Assembly: GCA_045864775.1 (NCBI GenBank)
Contig: BTVR01000001.1
Coordinates: 310,001 to 374,000 of the forward strand
DNA length: 64,000 bases
Source of the DNA: Macondimonas sp045864775
Lineage (GTDB): Bacteria; Pseudomonadota; Gammaproteobacteria; UBA5335
Reading direction: 5' to 3'
Position 1 is the first letter of the stretch. Each line of letters starts with the position of its first letter. Position numbers and translations under genes: made by a program. Of this stretch, positions 8,789 to 16,343 are shown one piece after another. The notes beneath the pieces are model-generated. The model did no database searches and had not been told where the DNA came from. It worked only from the letters and a program-made list of their open reading frames with translations.

Positions 8789-10405
8789 TCACTTTTCTGA
8801 AGAACTGCGGTAATCGGCAGGAAGCAGGCCGTGCTTGCGCAACTTGGCGCGCAGCGTGCTGGCATTGACGCGCAGCAGGCGCGCCGCGCCGTGCGGCCCG
8901 TCGACGCGCCCGCCGGTGAGACGCAGGACGTGCGCGAGATGCTCGGCGATGACGCGATCGAGCGGTGCTACCGCGTCGCTCTGGGCGCGCAGCGGTGGCG
9001 CGGCCGGTGACGGGGCGGCAGCGGGCGGTGATGCCGCAGGAGCGGGGAGCGCCGGCTGCCGCGCGATGCCCACGCCCAAGGCCGTTTCCAGATCCAGCCG
9101 TTCGCCGCCGCCCAGGATGACGGCGCGTTCCAGCACGGCGCCCAGTTCGCGCACATTGCCCGGCCAGCGATAGGCGAGCAACGCGTCGAGATCCCGCGGC
9201 GTGAGCGCCGGCGTCGGCACGCCGAGTCGGGCGGCGGCGCGGTGCACGAAATGCGCAGCGAGCAGCGGGATGTCCTCGGGCCTTTCGCGCAGCGGCGGCA
9301 AGATCACGGGAAAGACGGCCAGCCGATACCACAGGTCCTCGCGAAAGACGCCGTCCTGCACCAGCCCCGGCAGATCACGGTGCGTGGCCGCGATGACTCG
9401 CACGTCCACGGGAATCTCGCGCTCGCTGCCCACGCGCTGGACGATGCCGTCCTGCAGCACGCGCAGCAGGCGGATCTGGACCGCCGGGGTGAGCTCGCCG
9501 ATTTCATCCAAAAACAAGGTGCCGCCGTCGGCCCGCTCGAACCAGCCGCGCCGGGCCGCGAGCGCGCCCGTGAAGCTGCCCTTTTCGTGGCCGAACAGCT
9601 CCGAATCGATCAGATCCGGCGGCACCGCGCCGCAATTCACCCGCACGAACGGGCCCTTGGCGCGAGCAGAGCGTTCGTGGATGGCGCGCGCGACGACTTC
9701 CTTGCCGGCGCCGGTTTCGCCCAGGATCAGCACCGTGGCATGGGTGGGCGCCACCTGCGCAACGCGCGTCATCACGCCGCGCAAGCCGTGGTCGGCGCCC
9801 ACGATGGTTTCGCTCAGGCTACTGCGCCCCAGACGCGACAACAGCATCTGCCGATCGGCTTCGGCGGCGGCCTTGAGACGTTCCAGCTCGCGCAGCCGGC
9901 GGTCATTGGCGACCGCAGCCGCCAGCGGATCGAGCAGCGCCTGCAGGCGCGCCTGGGCGGCGGCGCCGATGGGCGCAAAATCGCCACGCTCGATGAGCAC
10001 CAAGCCGATCAGGACATCCTCGAACCAGAGCGCGGCGGCCATCGCGCCCCGCGCGGCAGGCAGCCCCGATATCTGCCGAAGTGGCGCGCTCCACCCCGCG
10101 TCCGGGTCGGCGATCGCAATCTCGCGCCGCTTGGCCCACTGCAGAATCCGTCGCGCCTGCAGGGGATCCTGGATCAGCGCCTGGGACGGCGAATGCCCGT
10201 TGCTGTCTGGCCAGACCAAGAGCGGCGTGAAGCCTTCCAGGTCGGCGCGAAATTCGTCGATCTGGAGGTGGCGCAGCGGCATGGCCTCGCGCATGGCGTC
10301 GAGGAAGACGGGGATCGATTCGGCCACGCGCTGGTGACGGCTGACCTCGATCCAGAGTTGCAGCAGCAGTTCTGAAGGCAAGTCCGTCATATCTAGTGTT
10401 TTCAT
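8789..10405 (-). CDS. GAF-domain sigma-54-dependent transcriptional activator
   Basis: 538-residue bacterial enhancer-binding protein. Residues 1-180 resemble a GAF sensor. The AAA+ motor has Walker A GETGAGKE at 229-236, an intact sigma-54 contact loop GSFTGA near 276-281, Walker B GTLFLDEIGEL near 293-303 and a WPGNVREL element. A Fis-type helix-turn-helix (AARLLRVNASTLRAKLRKHG) ends the protein. It is divergent from the sbp-cysTWA importer, whose upstream region has -24/-12 promoters and paired palindromes, so it very likely activates that operon. One palindrome lies inside its first codons, which suggests autoregulation. The start could be ATG 10405 or ATG 10390; neither has a clear ribosome-binding site. 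Confidence 0.88.
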   Translation of the reverse strand: MKTLDMTDLPSELLLQLWIEVSRHQRVAESIPVFLDAMREAMPLRHLQIDEFRADLEGFTPLLVWPDSNGHSPSQALIQDPLQARRILQWAKRREIAIADPDAGWSAPLRQISGLPAARGAMAAALWFEDVLIGLVLIERGDFAPIGAAAQARLQALLDPLAAAVANDRRLRELERLKAAAEADRQMLLSRLGRSSLSETIVGADHGLRGVMTRVAQVAPTHATVLILGETGAGKEVVARAIHERSARAKGPFVRVNCGAVPPDLIDSELFGHEKGSFTGALAARRGWFERADGGTLFLDEIGELTPAVQIRLLRVLQDGIVQRVGSEREIPVDVRVIAATHRDLPGLVQDGVFREDLWYRLAVFPVILPPLRERPEDIPLLAAHFVHRAAARLGVPTPALTPRDLDALLAYRWPGNVRELGAVLERAVILGGGERLDLETALGVGIARQPALPAPAASPPAAAPSPAAPPLRAQSDAVAPLDRVIAEHLAHVLRLTGGRVDGPHGAARLLRVNASTLRAKLRKHGLLPADYRSSSEK

Positions 10406-10420
10406 GCGTCATATATAGCA
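10385..10420. promoter_or_regulatory. Paired palindromic activator sites, copy 1
   Basis: CGTCATATCTAGTG at 10385-10398 and CGTCATATATAGCA at 10407-10420, 22 bp apart (about two helical turns). They match the copy 2 palindrome CGCCATATATGGCG at about 10 and 11 of 14 positions. They lie about 100 bp upstream of the -24/-12 element and overlap the start of the regulator gene. Assignment to that regulator is inferred from position. Confidence 0.6.
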
Positions 10421-10515
10421 GAAAAGATCGACGTCCCGCGTCATGCGGCGACCTGAACTGACCCGCAGTCGACGTTTTATCAATCCCGTCAGTGCGTTGC
10501 GGCGTTGTTGAGGCA

Positions 10516-10532
10516 TTGGCGTTTTTTGTGCG
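10516..10532 (+). promoter_or_regulatory. Sigma-54 promoter (-24/-12), copy 1
   Basis: TTGGCG followed by TGTGC, with GG at 10518-10519 and GC at 10530-10531, exactly 10 bases apart as sigma-54 requires. The -12 element is weaker than in copy 2. It faces the decayed sbp copy. Confidence 0.55.
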
Positions 10533-10569
10533 CCGGGACGTCGGCACATCAATCGAGACGGGAAAACGC

Positions 10570-10890
10570 ATGCGCCTTTCTCATGCTTTGGTTCGGATGG
10601 CTGCTGCCCTGGCCAGCCTACTGTTTGCGGTCGCTGCGTCCGCGTCGACTGCTGACACCACCTTGATCAAGGAGTCCGATGATCTCATCCGGGACTTTTG
10701 CCACGACGACAACGTCTCTTTCACGACATACCGAAAAGTGAATCCGTGGGGTCCGGTTACCATCACGAAATCCCGCCGCGGCTCCGATAACGACGCCCCC
10801 GGCGGTGATCGCCGGCCTTCGGGTCGATGGCGTGACGCAGGCGCTGGCCGCCGGCAGCGGCGCTATTGTTGAGGCAGGCGAGTTCGTCTC
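10570..10890 (+). pseudogene. Decayed 5' fragment of a second sbp gene
   Basis: Begins at ATG 10570, in the same context as the intact sbp start at 11170. It encodes MRLSHALVR, a signal-peptide-like stretch and TADTTLI, matching MRLFHALIR and ADTTLL of the intact protein. Similarity then breaks down through frameshifts and resumes in another frame as AVIAGLRVDGVTQALAAG, against AVIDGLQADVVTLALAAD in the intact protein. About the first 115 codons are represented, with small deletions in the signal region. It ends where the regulator fragment of copy 2 begins, as expected at a tandem-duplication junction. It cannot give a functional binding protein. Confidence 0.82.
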
Positions 10891-10906
10891 GCGCAGGCGC
10901 CGCTGA

Positions 10907-10995
10907 AGCCGGATCGATTCGGCGACACGCTGCTGACGGCCGACCTCGATCCAGCGTTGCAGCAGGAGATCGGCGTCGGGTGCGCCATATATGGC
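10907..10995 (-). pseudogene. Decayed 5' fragment of the sigma-54 regulator
   Basis: On the minus strand this reads DLLLQRWIEVGRQQRVAESI, against ELLLQLWIEVSRHQRVAESI near the start of the intact regulator. At DNA level about nine of ten positions match over roughly 60 bases (10912-10974 versus 10312-10374). The only nearby ATG is out of frame with the conserved part, so it is not translated as a regulator. It marks the inner junction of the tandem duplication. Confidence 0.8.
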
Positions 10996-11019
10996 GTTTT
11001 TGATGTATCACATATGGCA
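10983..11019. promoter_or_regulatory. Paired palindromic activator sites, copy 2
   Basis: CGCCATATATGGCG at 10983-10996 is a perfect 14-bp palindrome. TATCACATATGGCA at 11006-11019 is a related imperfect site 23 bp downstream. They lie about 100 bp before the sigma-54 promoter, a typical enhancer position. The same two-site arrangement in copy 1 shows that it predates the duplication. Confidence 0.65.
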
Positions 11020-11113
11020 GAAACGAAAAATCCAGCGATATTTGGCGATTCCGAATCGAGTTGCCACCGACCTTTCCCCAATTCGCACAGTGCGTTGCGA
11101 CGCCATCTGTAGG

Positions 11114-11130
11114 TTGGCGCTTCTTTTGCA
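11114..11130 (+). promoter_or_regulatory. Sigma-54 promoter (-24/-12) of the sbp-cysTWA operon
   Basis: TTGGCGC and TTTTGCA elements with GG at 11116-11117 and GC at 11128-11129, separated by exactly 10 bases. Transcription should start near 11141. That puts an in-frame ATG at 11134 upstream of the transcript and supports GTG 11170 as the real sbp start. Confidence 0.72.
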
Positions 11131-11169
11131 CCCATGCGCCAGTACATCAATCGTCACCGGGGAAAACAC

Positions 11170-12222
11170 GTGCGCTTGTTTCATGCTCTGATCCGGGCGG
11201 TCACCGCGCCACCCATCCGCTCGCCGCTGGTTCGTGGGGTGGCGTCGGGCCTGCTGCTGGGGATCGCCGCGACGGCATCGGCCGCCGACACGACCCTGCT
11301 CAATGTCTCCTACGATCCGACGCGCGAGTTTTACCAAGACTACAACGTGGCGTTCGCGAAATACTGGAAGGCGAAGACCGGCGATCAGGTCACCGTCCGG
11401 CAGTCGCATGGCGGCTCGGGCAAGCAGGCCCGGGCGGTGATCGATGGCCTGCAGGCCGATGTCGTGACCTTGGCGCTCGCGGCGGATATCGACGCCATCG
11501 CCGCGCAGGGCAAGCTGTTGCCGGCCGATTGGCAAACCCGCCTGGCGACGAATAGCGCGCCTTACATCTCGACCATCGTATTCCTGGTGCGCAAGGGCAA
11601 TCCCAAGGGGATCCGCGACTGGGACGATCTGGTCAAGCGCGGCGTCGCCGTGATCACGCCCAATCCCAAGACCTCGGGCGGCGCGCGCTGGAACTACCTC
11701 GCCGCCTACGCCTACGCGCTCAAGCGCAACGCCAACGACGATGCCAAGGCGCGGGCCTTCGTCAAAGCGCTGTACGGAAATGCACCGGTGCTCGACACCG
11801 GCGCGCGTGGGGCGACCACCACCTTTGCCCAGCGCGGCATCGGCGATGTCCTGATCACCTGGGAGAACGAAGCTTACCTCTCGCTTGACGAATTCGGCGC
11901 CGATCGCTTCCAGATCGTCACGCCTTCGCTGTCGATCCGCGCCGAACCGCCGGTGGCGGTGGTGGACCGGGTGGCCGACCGGCATGGTACGCGACCCGTG
12001 GCAGAGGCTTATCTGCACTACCTCTACAGCGATGAAGGGCAGCACCTCGCCGCCAAACACCATTACCGGCCCACCCAATCCGAGATCGCCGCGCGGTTTG
12101 CGCGGCAATTCCCCTCGCTCGAACTCGTCGGCATCGACGCCTTCGGTGGCTGGAAGAACGCGCAGGCCACCCATTTCGCAGAAGGCGGGGTGTTCGACCA
12201 GATCTACGGGGTGGGCAAGTGA
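11170..12222 (+). CDS. sbp: Sulfate/thiosulfate-binding periplasmic protein
   Basis: Periplasmic substrate-binding component of a CysTWA-type ABC importer for sulfate or thiosulfate. 350 residues from GTG 11170, with a signal peptide probably cleaved after ATASA near residue 38. Family segments include SYDPTREFYQDYN, VRQSHGGSGKQARAV, DVVTLALAADID, KTSGGARWNYLAAYAYA and GDVLITWENEA. An in-frame ATG at 11134 lies before the predicted sigma-54 transcription start, and GTG 11170 aligns with the start of the decayed copy at 10570. The stop overlaps the cysT start (GTGA). Sulfate versus thiosulfate cannot be settled from sequence. Confidence 0.93.
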   Translation: MRLFHALIRAVTAPPIRSPLVRGVASGLLLGIAATASAADTTLLNVSYDPTREFYQDYNVAFAKYWKAKTGDQVTVRQSHGGSGKQARAVIDGLQADVVTLALAADIDAIAAQGKLLPADWQTRLATNSAPYISTIVFLVRKGNPKGIRDWDDLVKRGVAVITPNPKTSGGARWNYLAAYAYALKRNANDDAKARAFVKALYGNAPVLDTGARGATTTFAQRGIGDVLITWENEAYLSLDEFGADRFQIVTPSLSIRAEPPVAVVDRVADRHGTRPVAEAYLHYLYSDEGQHLAAKHHYRPTQSEIAARFARQFPSLELVGIDAFGGWKNAQATHFAEGGVFDQIYGVGK

Positions 12223-13082
12223 ACCTGGCGTTCACGCGACCCGCGCCGCGTCTGGCCGGGCGCAGGGCGGTCCTGCCTGGATTCGGTCTGACGCTCGGGT
12301 TCACGGTGTTCTACCTGAGTCTCTTCGTGCTGATTCCGCTGGCCGGCATCTTCGTCAAGTCGGCGGGTCTGGGCTGGGACGGCTTCTGGTCCGTCATCGG
12401 CTCGCCGCGGGTGCGCTCGGCGCTCGAGCTCAGTTTCGGCGCCGCGCTTGCAGGCGCTGCGATCAACGCCGTATTTGGCCCGCTGGTCGCCTGGGTGTTC
12501 GTGCGCTACGACTTCCCCGGCAAGCGGCTGCTGGACGCCATCATCGATCTGCCCTTCGCCTTGCCGACCGCGGTTGCCGGCATCGCGCTGACCGCGCTGT
12601 ACGCCGGCAACGGCTGGATTGGCGGCTTCCTCGAACCGCTGGGCATCAAGGTCGCCTACACGCCGCTCGGCATCGTCGTCGCCTGCGCCTTCATCGGACT
12701 GCCTTTCGTGGTGCGCACGCTGCAGCCGGTGCTGGAGGATGCCGAGCGAGAACTGGAGGAGGCCGCGGCCTCGCTAGGCGCCAACCGCTGGCAGACCATC
12801 ACCCGGGTGATCCTGCCCAGCGTGCTGCCGGCGCTGCTGACGGGGTTTGCGCTCGCCTTCGCCCGCGCGGTCGGGGAATACGGCTCGGTCATCTTCATCG
12901 CCGGCAACCTGCCCATGGTGAGCGAGATCGCGCCGCTGCTCATCATCATCAAGCTCGAGGAATTCGACTACGCCGGTGCCACCGCAGTGGCGGCCGCCAT
13001 GCTGACGCTGTCCTTTACCGTGCTGCTCGCGGTGAATGTGCTGCAGGCCTGGGCACGGCGGCGTCAGGGTGGCCGGCCATGA
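12219..13082 (+). CDS. cysT: Sulfate ABC transporter permease CysT (CysU)
   Basis: 287-residue inner-membrane permease with about six helices and the binding-protein-dependent transport signature that docks the ATPase (EEAAASLGANRWQTITRVILPSVLPALLTG). LPFALPTAVAGIALTALY is typical of CysT. It starts at GTG 12219 overlapping the sbp stop, and its own stop overlaps the cysW start, so the operon is translationally coupled. Confidence 0.94.
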   Translation: MNLAFTRPAPRLAGRRAVLPGFGLTLGFTVFYLSLFVLIPLAGIFVKSAGLGWDGFWSVIGSPRVRSALELSFGAALAGAAINAVFGPLVAWVFVRYDFPGKRLLDAIIDLPFALPTAVAGIALTALYAGNGWIGGFLEPLGIKVAYTPLGIVVACAFIGLPFVVRTLQPVLEDAERELEEAAASLGANRWQTITRVILPSVLPALLTGFALAFARAVGEYGSVIFIAGNLPMVSEIAPLLIIIKLEEFDYAGATAVAAAMLTLSFTVLLAVNVLQAWARRRQGGRP

Positions 13083-13954
13083 GCGCCGCCCCATCGTCTT
13101 TGGCTCTGCCGCGCCACAACGCCGCCGTCACCGAGGCGCTCTGGCTGCGCCGGCTGCTGATCGCCATCGCGCTCGTCTTTCTCTCGAGCTTCCTGCTGCT
13201 GCCGCTGCTGCTGGTCTTCACCGAGGCGCTGCGCAACGGCGTGGGCGCCTACGTCGGGGCGCTGCGCGATCCCGAGACGCTGTCCGCGATGCGGTTGACG
13301 GTGATTGCTGCTGCCATCGCGGTGCCGCTGAATCTGGTGTTCGGCGTCGCGGCGGCCTGGGCGATTGCCAAGTTCGAGTTTCGCGGCAAGGCGCTCTTGA
13401 TCTCGCTGATCGACCTGCCGTTCTCGGTGTCCCCGGTGATCGCGGGCCTCATCTATGTGCTGATGTTCGGCGCCCAAGGTTGGGCCGGGCCCTGGCTCAT
13501 CGCGCACGGCGTCGAGATCATCTTCGCGGTGCCGGGCATCGTGCTGGCGACGATCTTCGTCACCTTCCCGTTTGTGGCGCGCGAACTGATTCCGCTGATG
13601 CAGGAGCAGGGCAGCGAGCAGGAACAGGCGGCGATCACGCTGGGCGCCAGCGGCTGGCAGGCGTTCTGGCATGTGACGCTGCCCAACATCCGTTGGGGCC
13701 TGCTCTATGGCGTGCTGCTGTGCAACGCACGCGCGATGGGCGAGTTCGGCGCCGTGAGCGTGGTGTCGGGCCACATCCGCGGCTTCACCAACACGCTGCC
13801 CCTGCACGTCGAGATTCTCTACAACGAATACCAGTTCGCTGCCGCGTTCGCGGTTGCCTCCCTGCTCGCCGGCCTCGCGCTGGTGACCTTGGGGATCAAG
13901 ACCTGGGTGGAATGGCGCCACGGCGATGCGCTGTCGGCGACGAGGAGACACTGA
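13079..13954 (+). CDS. cysW: Sulfate ABC transporter permease CysW
   Basis: 291-residue partner permease of CysT. It has six predicted helices, LPFSVSPVIAGLIYVLMFG, and the EAA-loop ATPase contact QAAITLGASGWQAFWHVTLPNI. AMGEFGAVSVVSGHIRG is characteristic of CysW. The ATG overlaps the cysT stop. The stop codon overlaps the cysA start (TGATG). Confidence 0.94.
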   Translation: MSAAPSSLALPRHNAAVTEALWLRRLLIAIALVFLSSFLLLPLLLVFTEALRNGVGAYVGALRDPETLSAMRLTVIAAAIAVPLNLVFGVAAAWAIAKFEFRGKALLISLIDLPFSVSPVIAGLIYVLMFGAQGWAGPWLIAHGVEIIFAVPGIVLATIFVTFPFVARELIPLMQEQGSEQEQAAITLGASGWQAFWHVTLPNIRWGLLYGVLLCNARAMGEFGAVSVVSGHIRGFTNTLPLHVEILYNEYQFAAAFAVASLLAGLALVTLGIKTWVEWRHGDALSATRRH

Positions 13955-15084
13955 TGGATATCCATGTCCGCAAGCTGCACAAGCACTTCGGCAACTTCGC
14001 CGCGCTCGCCGGTGTCGATCTCGACATTGCCTCGGGGGAGCTGATCGCGCTGCTCGGTCCCTCCGGCTCGGGCAAGACGACCTTGCTGCGCGTGATCGCC
14101 GGGCTCGAGTTCCCGGATCACGGCCAGATCCTCTTTGGCGACGAGGACATGGCGCACCGGCCGGTGCGCGAGCGCCGCATCGGTTTCGTGTTCCAGCACT
14201 ACGCCCTGTTCAAGCACATGAGCGTGCTCGACAACGTGGCTTTCGGCCTGCGCGTGAAGCCGCGTCGCGAGCGGCCGGGCGAGGCCTTGATTCAGGCCCG
14301 CGCCCGCGAACTGCTTGAACTCGTCCAGCTCGGCGGCCTGGAAAAGCGCTTCCCGGCACAGCTTTCCGGCGGCCAGCGCCAGCGCGTGGCGCTGGCCCGG
14401 GCGTTGGCCATCGAGCCGCGCGTGCTGCTGCTCGACGAACCCTTCGGCGCGCTCGACGCGCGGGTGCGCAAGGATCTGCGCCAATGGCTGCGAGAACTGC
14501 ACTGCAAGACCGGCTATACCACGATCTTCGTCACCCACGACCAGGAAGAGGCGCTGGAGCTGGCCGACCGGGTGGTGGTGATGAACCGCGGCGCCATCGA
14601 ACAGGTCGGCTCGGTGGACCAGGTCTACGAGCGGCCGGCTAGCCCGTTCGTGTTCGATTTCCTGGGCGGCACCAACGTCATCGCCGCCACCGTGCAGGGC
14701 CGGGCGGTCCGCATCCGAGAAGCCGACATCGCCGCCTTGCGCGACAGCCTGTATCCGAACGGCCCGGCGGATGTCTACGTGCGTCCCGGCGATCTGCGGG
14801 TGAGCGATGCCGACGCGCCGGGTCTCGAGGTGACGGTCGCCGCCGTGCAGCGGACCGGGCCCATCGTGCGCGCGGTCGTCGAGCATCGCGCCAGTGGCCA
14901 GCGGCTGCAGGTCGAACTCCCGCATCTGCATCACGACGTGCCGGCATTCGTGCCCGGCGGCGTGCTGCGCCTGCGCCTTGCGCAGTTCAGCGTCTACCCG
15001 CGTGCAGAGCGCCCCGAGCCGGTGGCTGGCGTCGCCGCGCCGGTGCTGATCGGTCGCGAGCGCGCCCGCACCGAGGTCAATTGA
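13954..15084 (+). CDS. cysA: Sulfate/thiosulfate ABC transporter ATPase CysA
   Basis: 376-residue ATPase of the importer. It has Walker A GPSGSGKTT near residue 32, signature LSGGQRQR, Walker B VLLLDEPFGALD and switch histidine THDQEEA. The C terminus from about 240 is a TOBE-like regulatory domain (VYVRPGDLRV). GAGGAG at 13942-13947 precedes the start. It is the last gene of the operon and converges on the radical SAM gene with a gap of 12 bases. Confidence 0.95.
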   Translation: MDIHVRKLHKHFGNFAALAGVDLDIASGELIALLGPSGSGKTTLLRVIAGLEFPDHGQILFGDEDMAHRPVRERRIGFVFQHYALFKHMSVLDNVAFGLRVKPRRERPGEALIQARARELLELVQLGGLEKRFPAQLSGGQRQRVALARALAIEPRVLLLDEPFGALDARVRKDLRQWLRELHCKTGYTTIFVTHDQEEALELADRVVVMNRGAIEQVGSVDQVYERPASPFVFDFLGGTNVIAATVQGRAVRIREADIAALRDSLYPNGPADVYVRPGDLRVSDADAPGLEVTVAAVQRTGPIVRAVVEHRASGQRLQVELPHLHHDVPAFVPGGVLRLRLAQFSVYPRAERPEPVAGVAAPVLIGRERARTEVN

Positions 15085-15096
15085 TGTCACAGCCCG

Positions 15097-16203
15097 TTAC
15101 GGCGCGCCGAACAGATCCAGTTGACCGTCGAGACAGGGCGCGCGAAAGCGGGTGGTGTCGAGCGGCGGCAGCGGCGCGTCCATTCCCAGACGGCGGGCCG
15201 CGATCCTGAAACGCTGAGCGAGGAGGTCGGCGAAGGCGCCCGTGCCGCGGCGACGCACGCCGAACTGGGCGCGATAGACCGCGCCGCCATGCATCTGCCG
15301 CAGCAGGCTCAGGACATGCCCGGCCCGGTCCGGTACATGGGTTTCCAGCCAGGCGGTGAACACCTCGGTCAGCTCGTGCGGCAGGCGCAGCAGGCCATAG
15401 TGGGCGCGGATGGCACCCGCTTCGCGAGCCGCGGCGAGGATGCGCTCCAGTTCGTGATCGGTGAGCGCCGGCATCACGGGCGAGATGGACACCGTGACCG
15501 GAATGCCCGCCTCGTGCAGGGCTCGGATGGTGCGCAAGCGCCGCTTTGGCCCCGCGGCGCGCGGCTCCAGCCGCCGCGACAGGTCCTCATCCAGCGTGGT
15601 GAGCGTGATGCCGACCCGGACCAGCCCCTCTGCGGCAAGCGGCGCCAGCAGATCCACGTCGCGCTCGATGAGCGTCGCCTTGGTGATGGGCATGAACGGA
15701 TGGCGCGTCTCGGCCAGCACCTCGAGCAGCCGCCGCGTGAGCTGCAACCGGCGCTCGACCGGCTGGTAGGCGTCGGTGTTGACGCCCAAGGCGATGGGCG
15801 CCACCCGATAGCCGGGCCGCGCCAATTCGCGCCGCAGTTGCTCGGGCGCATCGGGCTTGTAGAAGAGCCGGGTTTCGAAATCGAGCCCCGGCGACAGGCC
15901 CAGAAACGCGTGGCTCGGCCGGGCATAGCAGTACACGCAACCGTGCTCGCAGCCCCGGTAAGGGTTGACGGAGCGATCGAAGGGCAGATCGGGCGAGCGG
16001 TTGAAGGTCAGCACCGTGCGGCTGTGATCGACGGCGAGCACGGTGTCCGGCGCCGCGGCCTCGGCGAACTCGGGCTCGCGTTCGGCGCTTTGGACCTCGA
16101 AACGGCCCCGAGGATTGTGCACGGCGCCGCGGCCCTTGATCGCCGTCAACGGGCGGGGCATCGCAAGGGCGTCGTCGTTCGGCTCATCGTCAGGGCTCGT
16201 CAT
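15097..16203 (-). CDS. PA0069-family radical SAM protein
   Basis: 368 residues, related to spore photoproduct lyase-like radical SAM enzymes. The Fe-S/SAM motif CEHGCVYC has cysteines at 85, 89 and 92. NPYRGCEHGCVYCYARPSHAF and GLDFETRLFYKPDA are family hallmarks. The substrate is unknown for this family; some members sit near DNA-repair genes. An internal ATG at 16161 (MPRPLTAIKGRG) is a plausible alternative start because the first 14 residues are not conserved-looking. Confidence 0.88.
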   Translation of the reverse strand: MTSPDDEPNDDALAMPRPLTAIKGRGAVHNPRGRFEVQSAEREPEFAEAAAPDTVLAVDHSRTVLTFNRSPDLPFDRSVNPYRGCEHGCVYCYARPSHAFLGLSPGLDFETRLFYKPDAPEQLRRELARPGYRVAPIALGVNTDAYQPVERRLQLTRRLLEVLAETRHPFMPITKATLIERDVDLLAPLAAEGLVRVGITLTTLDEDLSRRLEPRAAGPKRRLRTIRALHEAGIPVTVSISPVMPALTDHELERILAAAREAGAIRAHYGLLRLPHELTEVFTAWLETHVPDRAGHVLSLLRQMHGGAVYRAQFGVRRRGTGAFADLLAQRFRIAARRLGMDAPLPPLDTTRFRAPCLDGQLDLFGAP

Positions 16204-16343
16204 CCAAGTACGCCATAAAGGCCAAAGCGGCCGTTTCGCAGATTGAGACGGTCAGTCTACGCCGGCGGCCCGTCAGCCTAGAGGTCCCCCAGGCACATCG
16301 GTTGCGCCCAGCGCCGCGAGGCAGGGATCCAGAGCCTGATCGA

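Larger units (their letters stand above)
10312..10890. repeat. Tandem duplication, copy 1 (regulator head, control region, sbp head)
   Basis: Left unit of a diverged direct repeat with a period of about 600 bp. It contains the 5' end of the functional regulator gene, two palindromic sites, a sigma-54 promoter and a decayed 5' third of sbp. Matching landmarks in copy 2 are shifted by a constant amount: 10385 to 10983, 10518 to 11116 and 10570 to 11170. Confidence 0.85.
10912..11520. repeat. Tandem duplication, copy 2 (regulator fragment, control region, sbp 5' part)
   Basis: Right unit of the roughly 600 bp repeat. It ends inside the intact sbp gene, which continues past the repeat. Its palindromes and -24/-12 promoter are better preserved than those of copy 1, consistent with this copy driving the functional operon. 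Confidence 0.85.

Noticed and set aside
10570..10890. The short sbp-like frame as a functional small exported protein
   Set aside because: Similarity to the intact protein continues in a different frame after the first part, so it is a frameshifted remnant and not a purposeful short gene.
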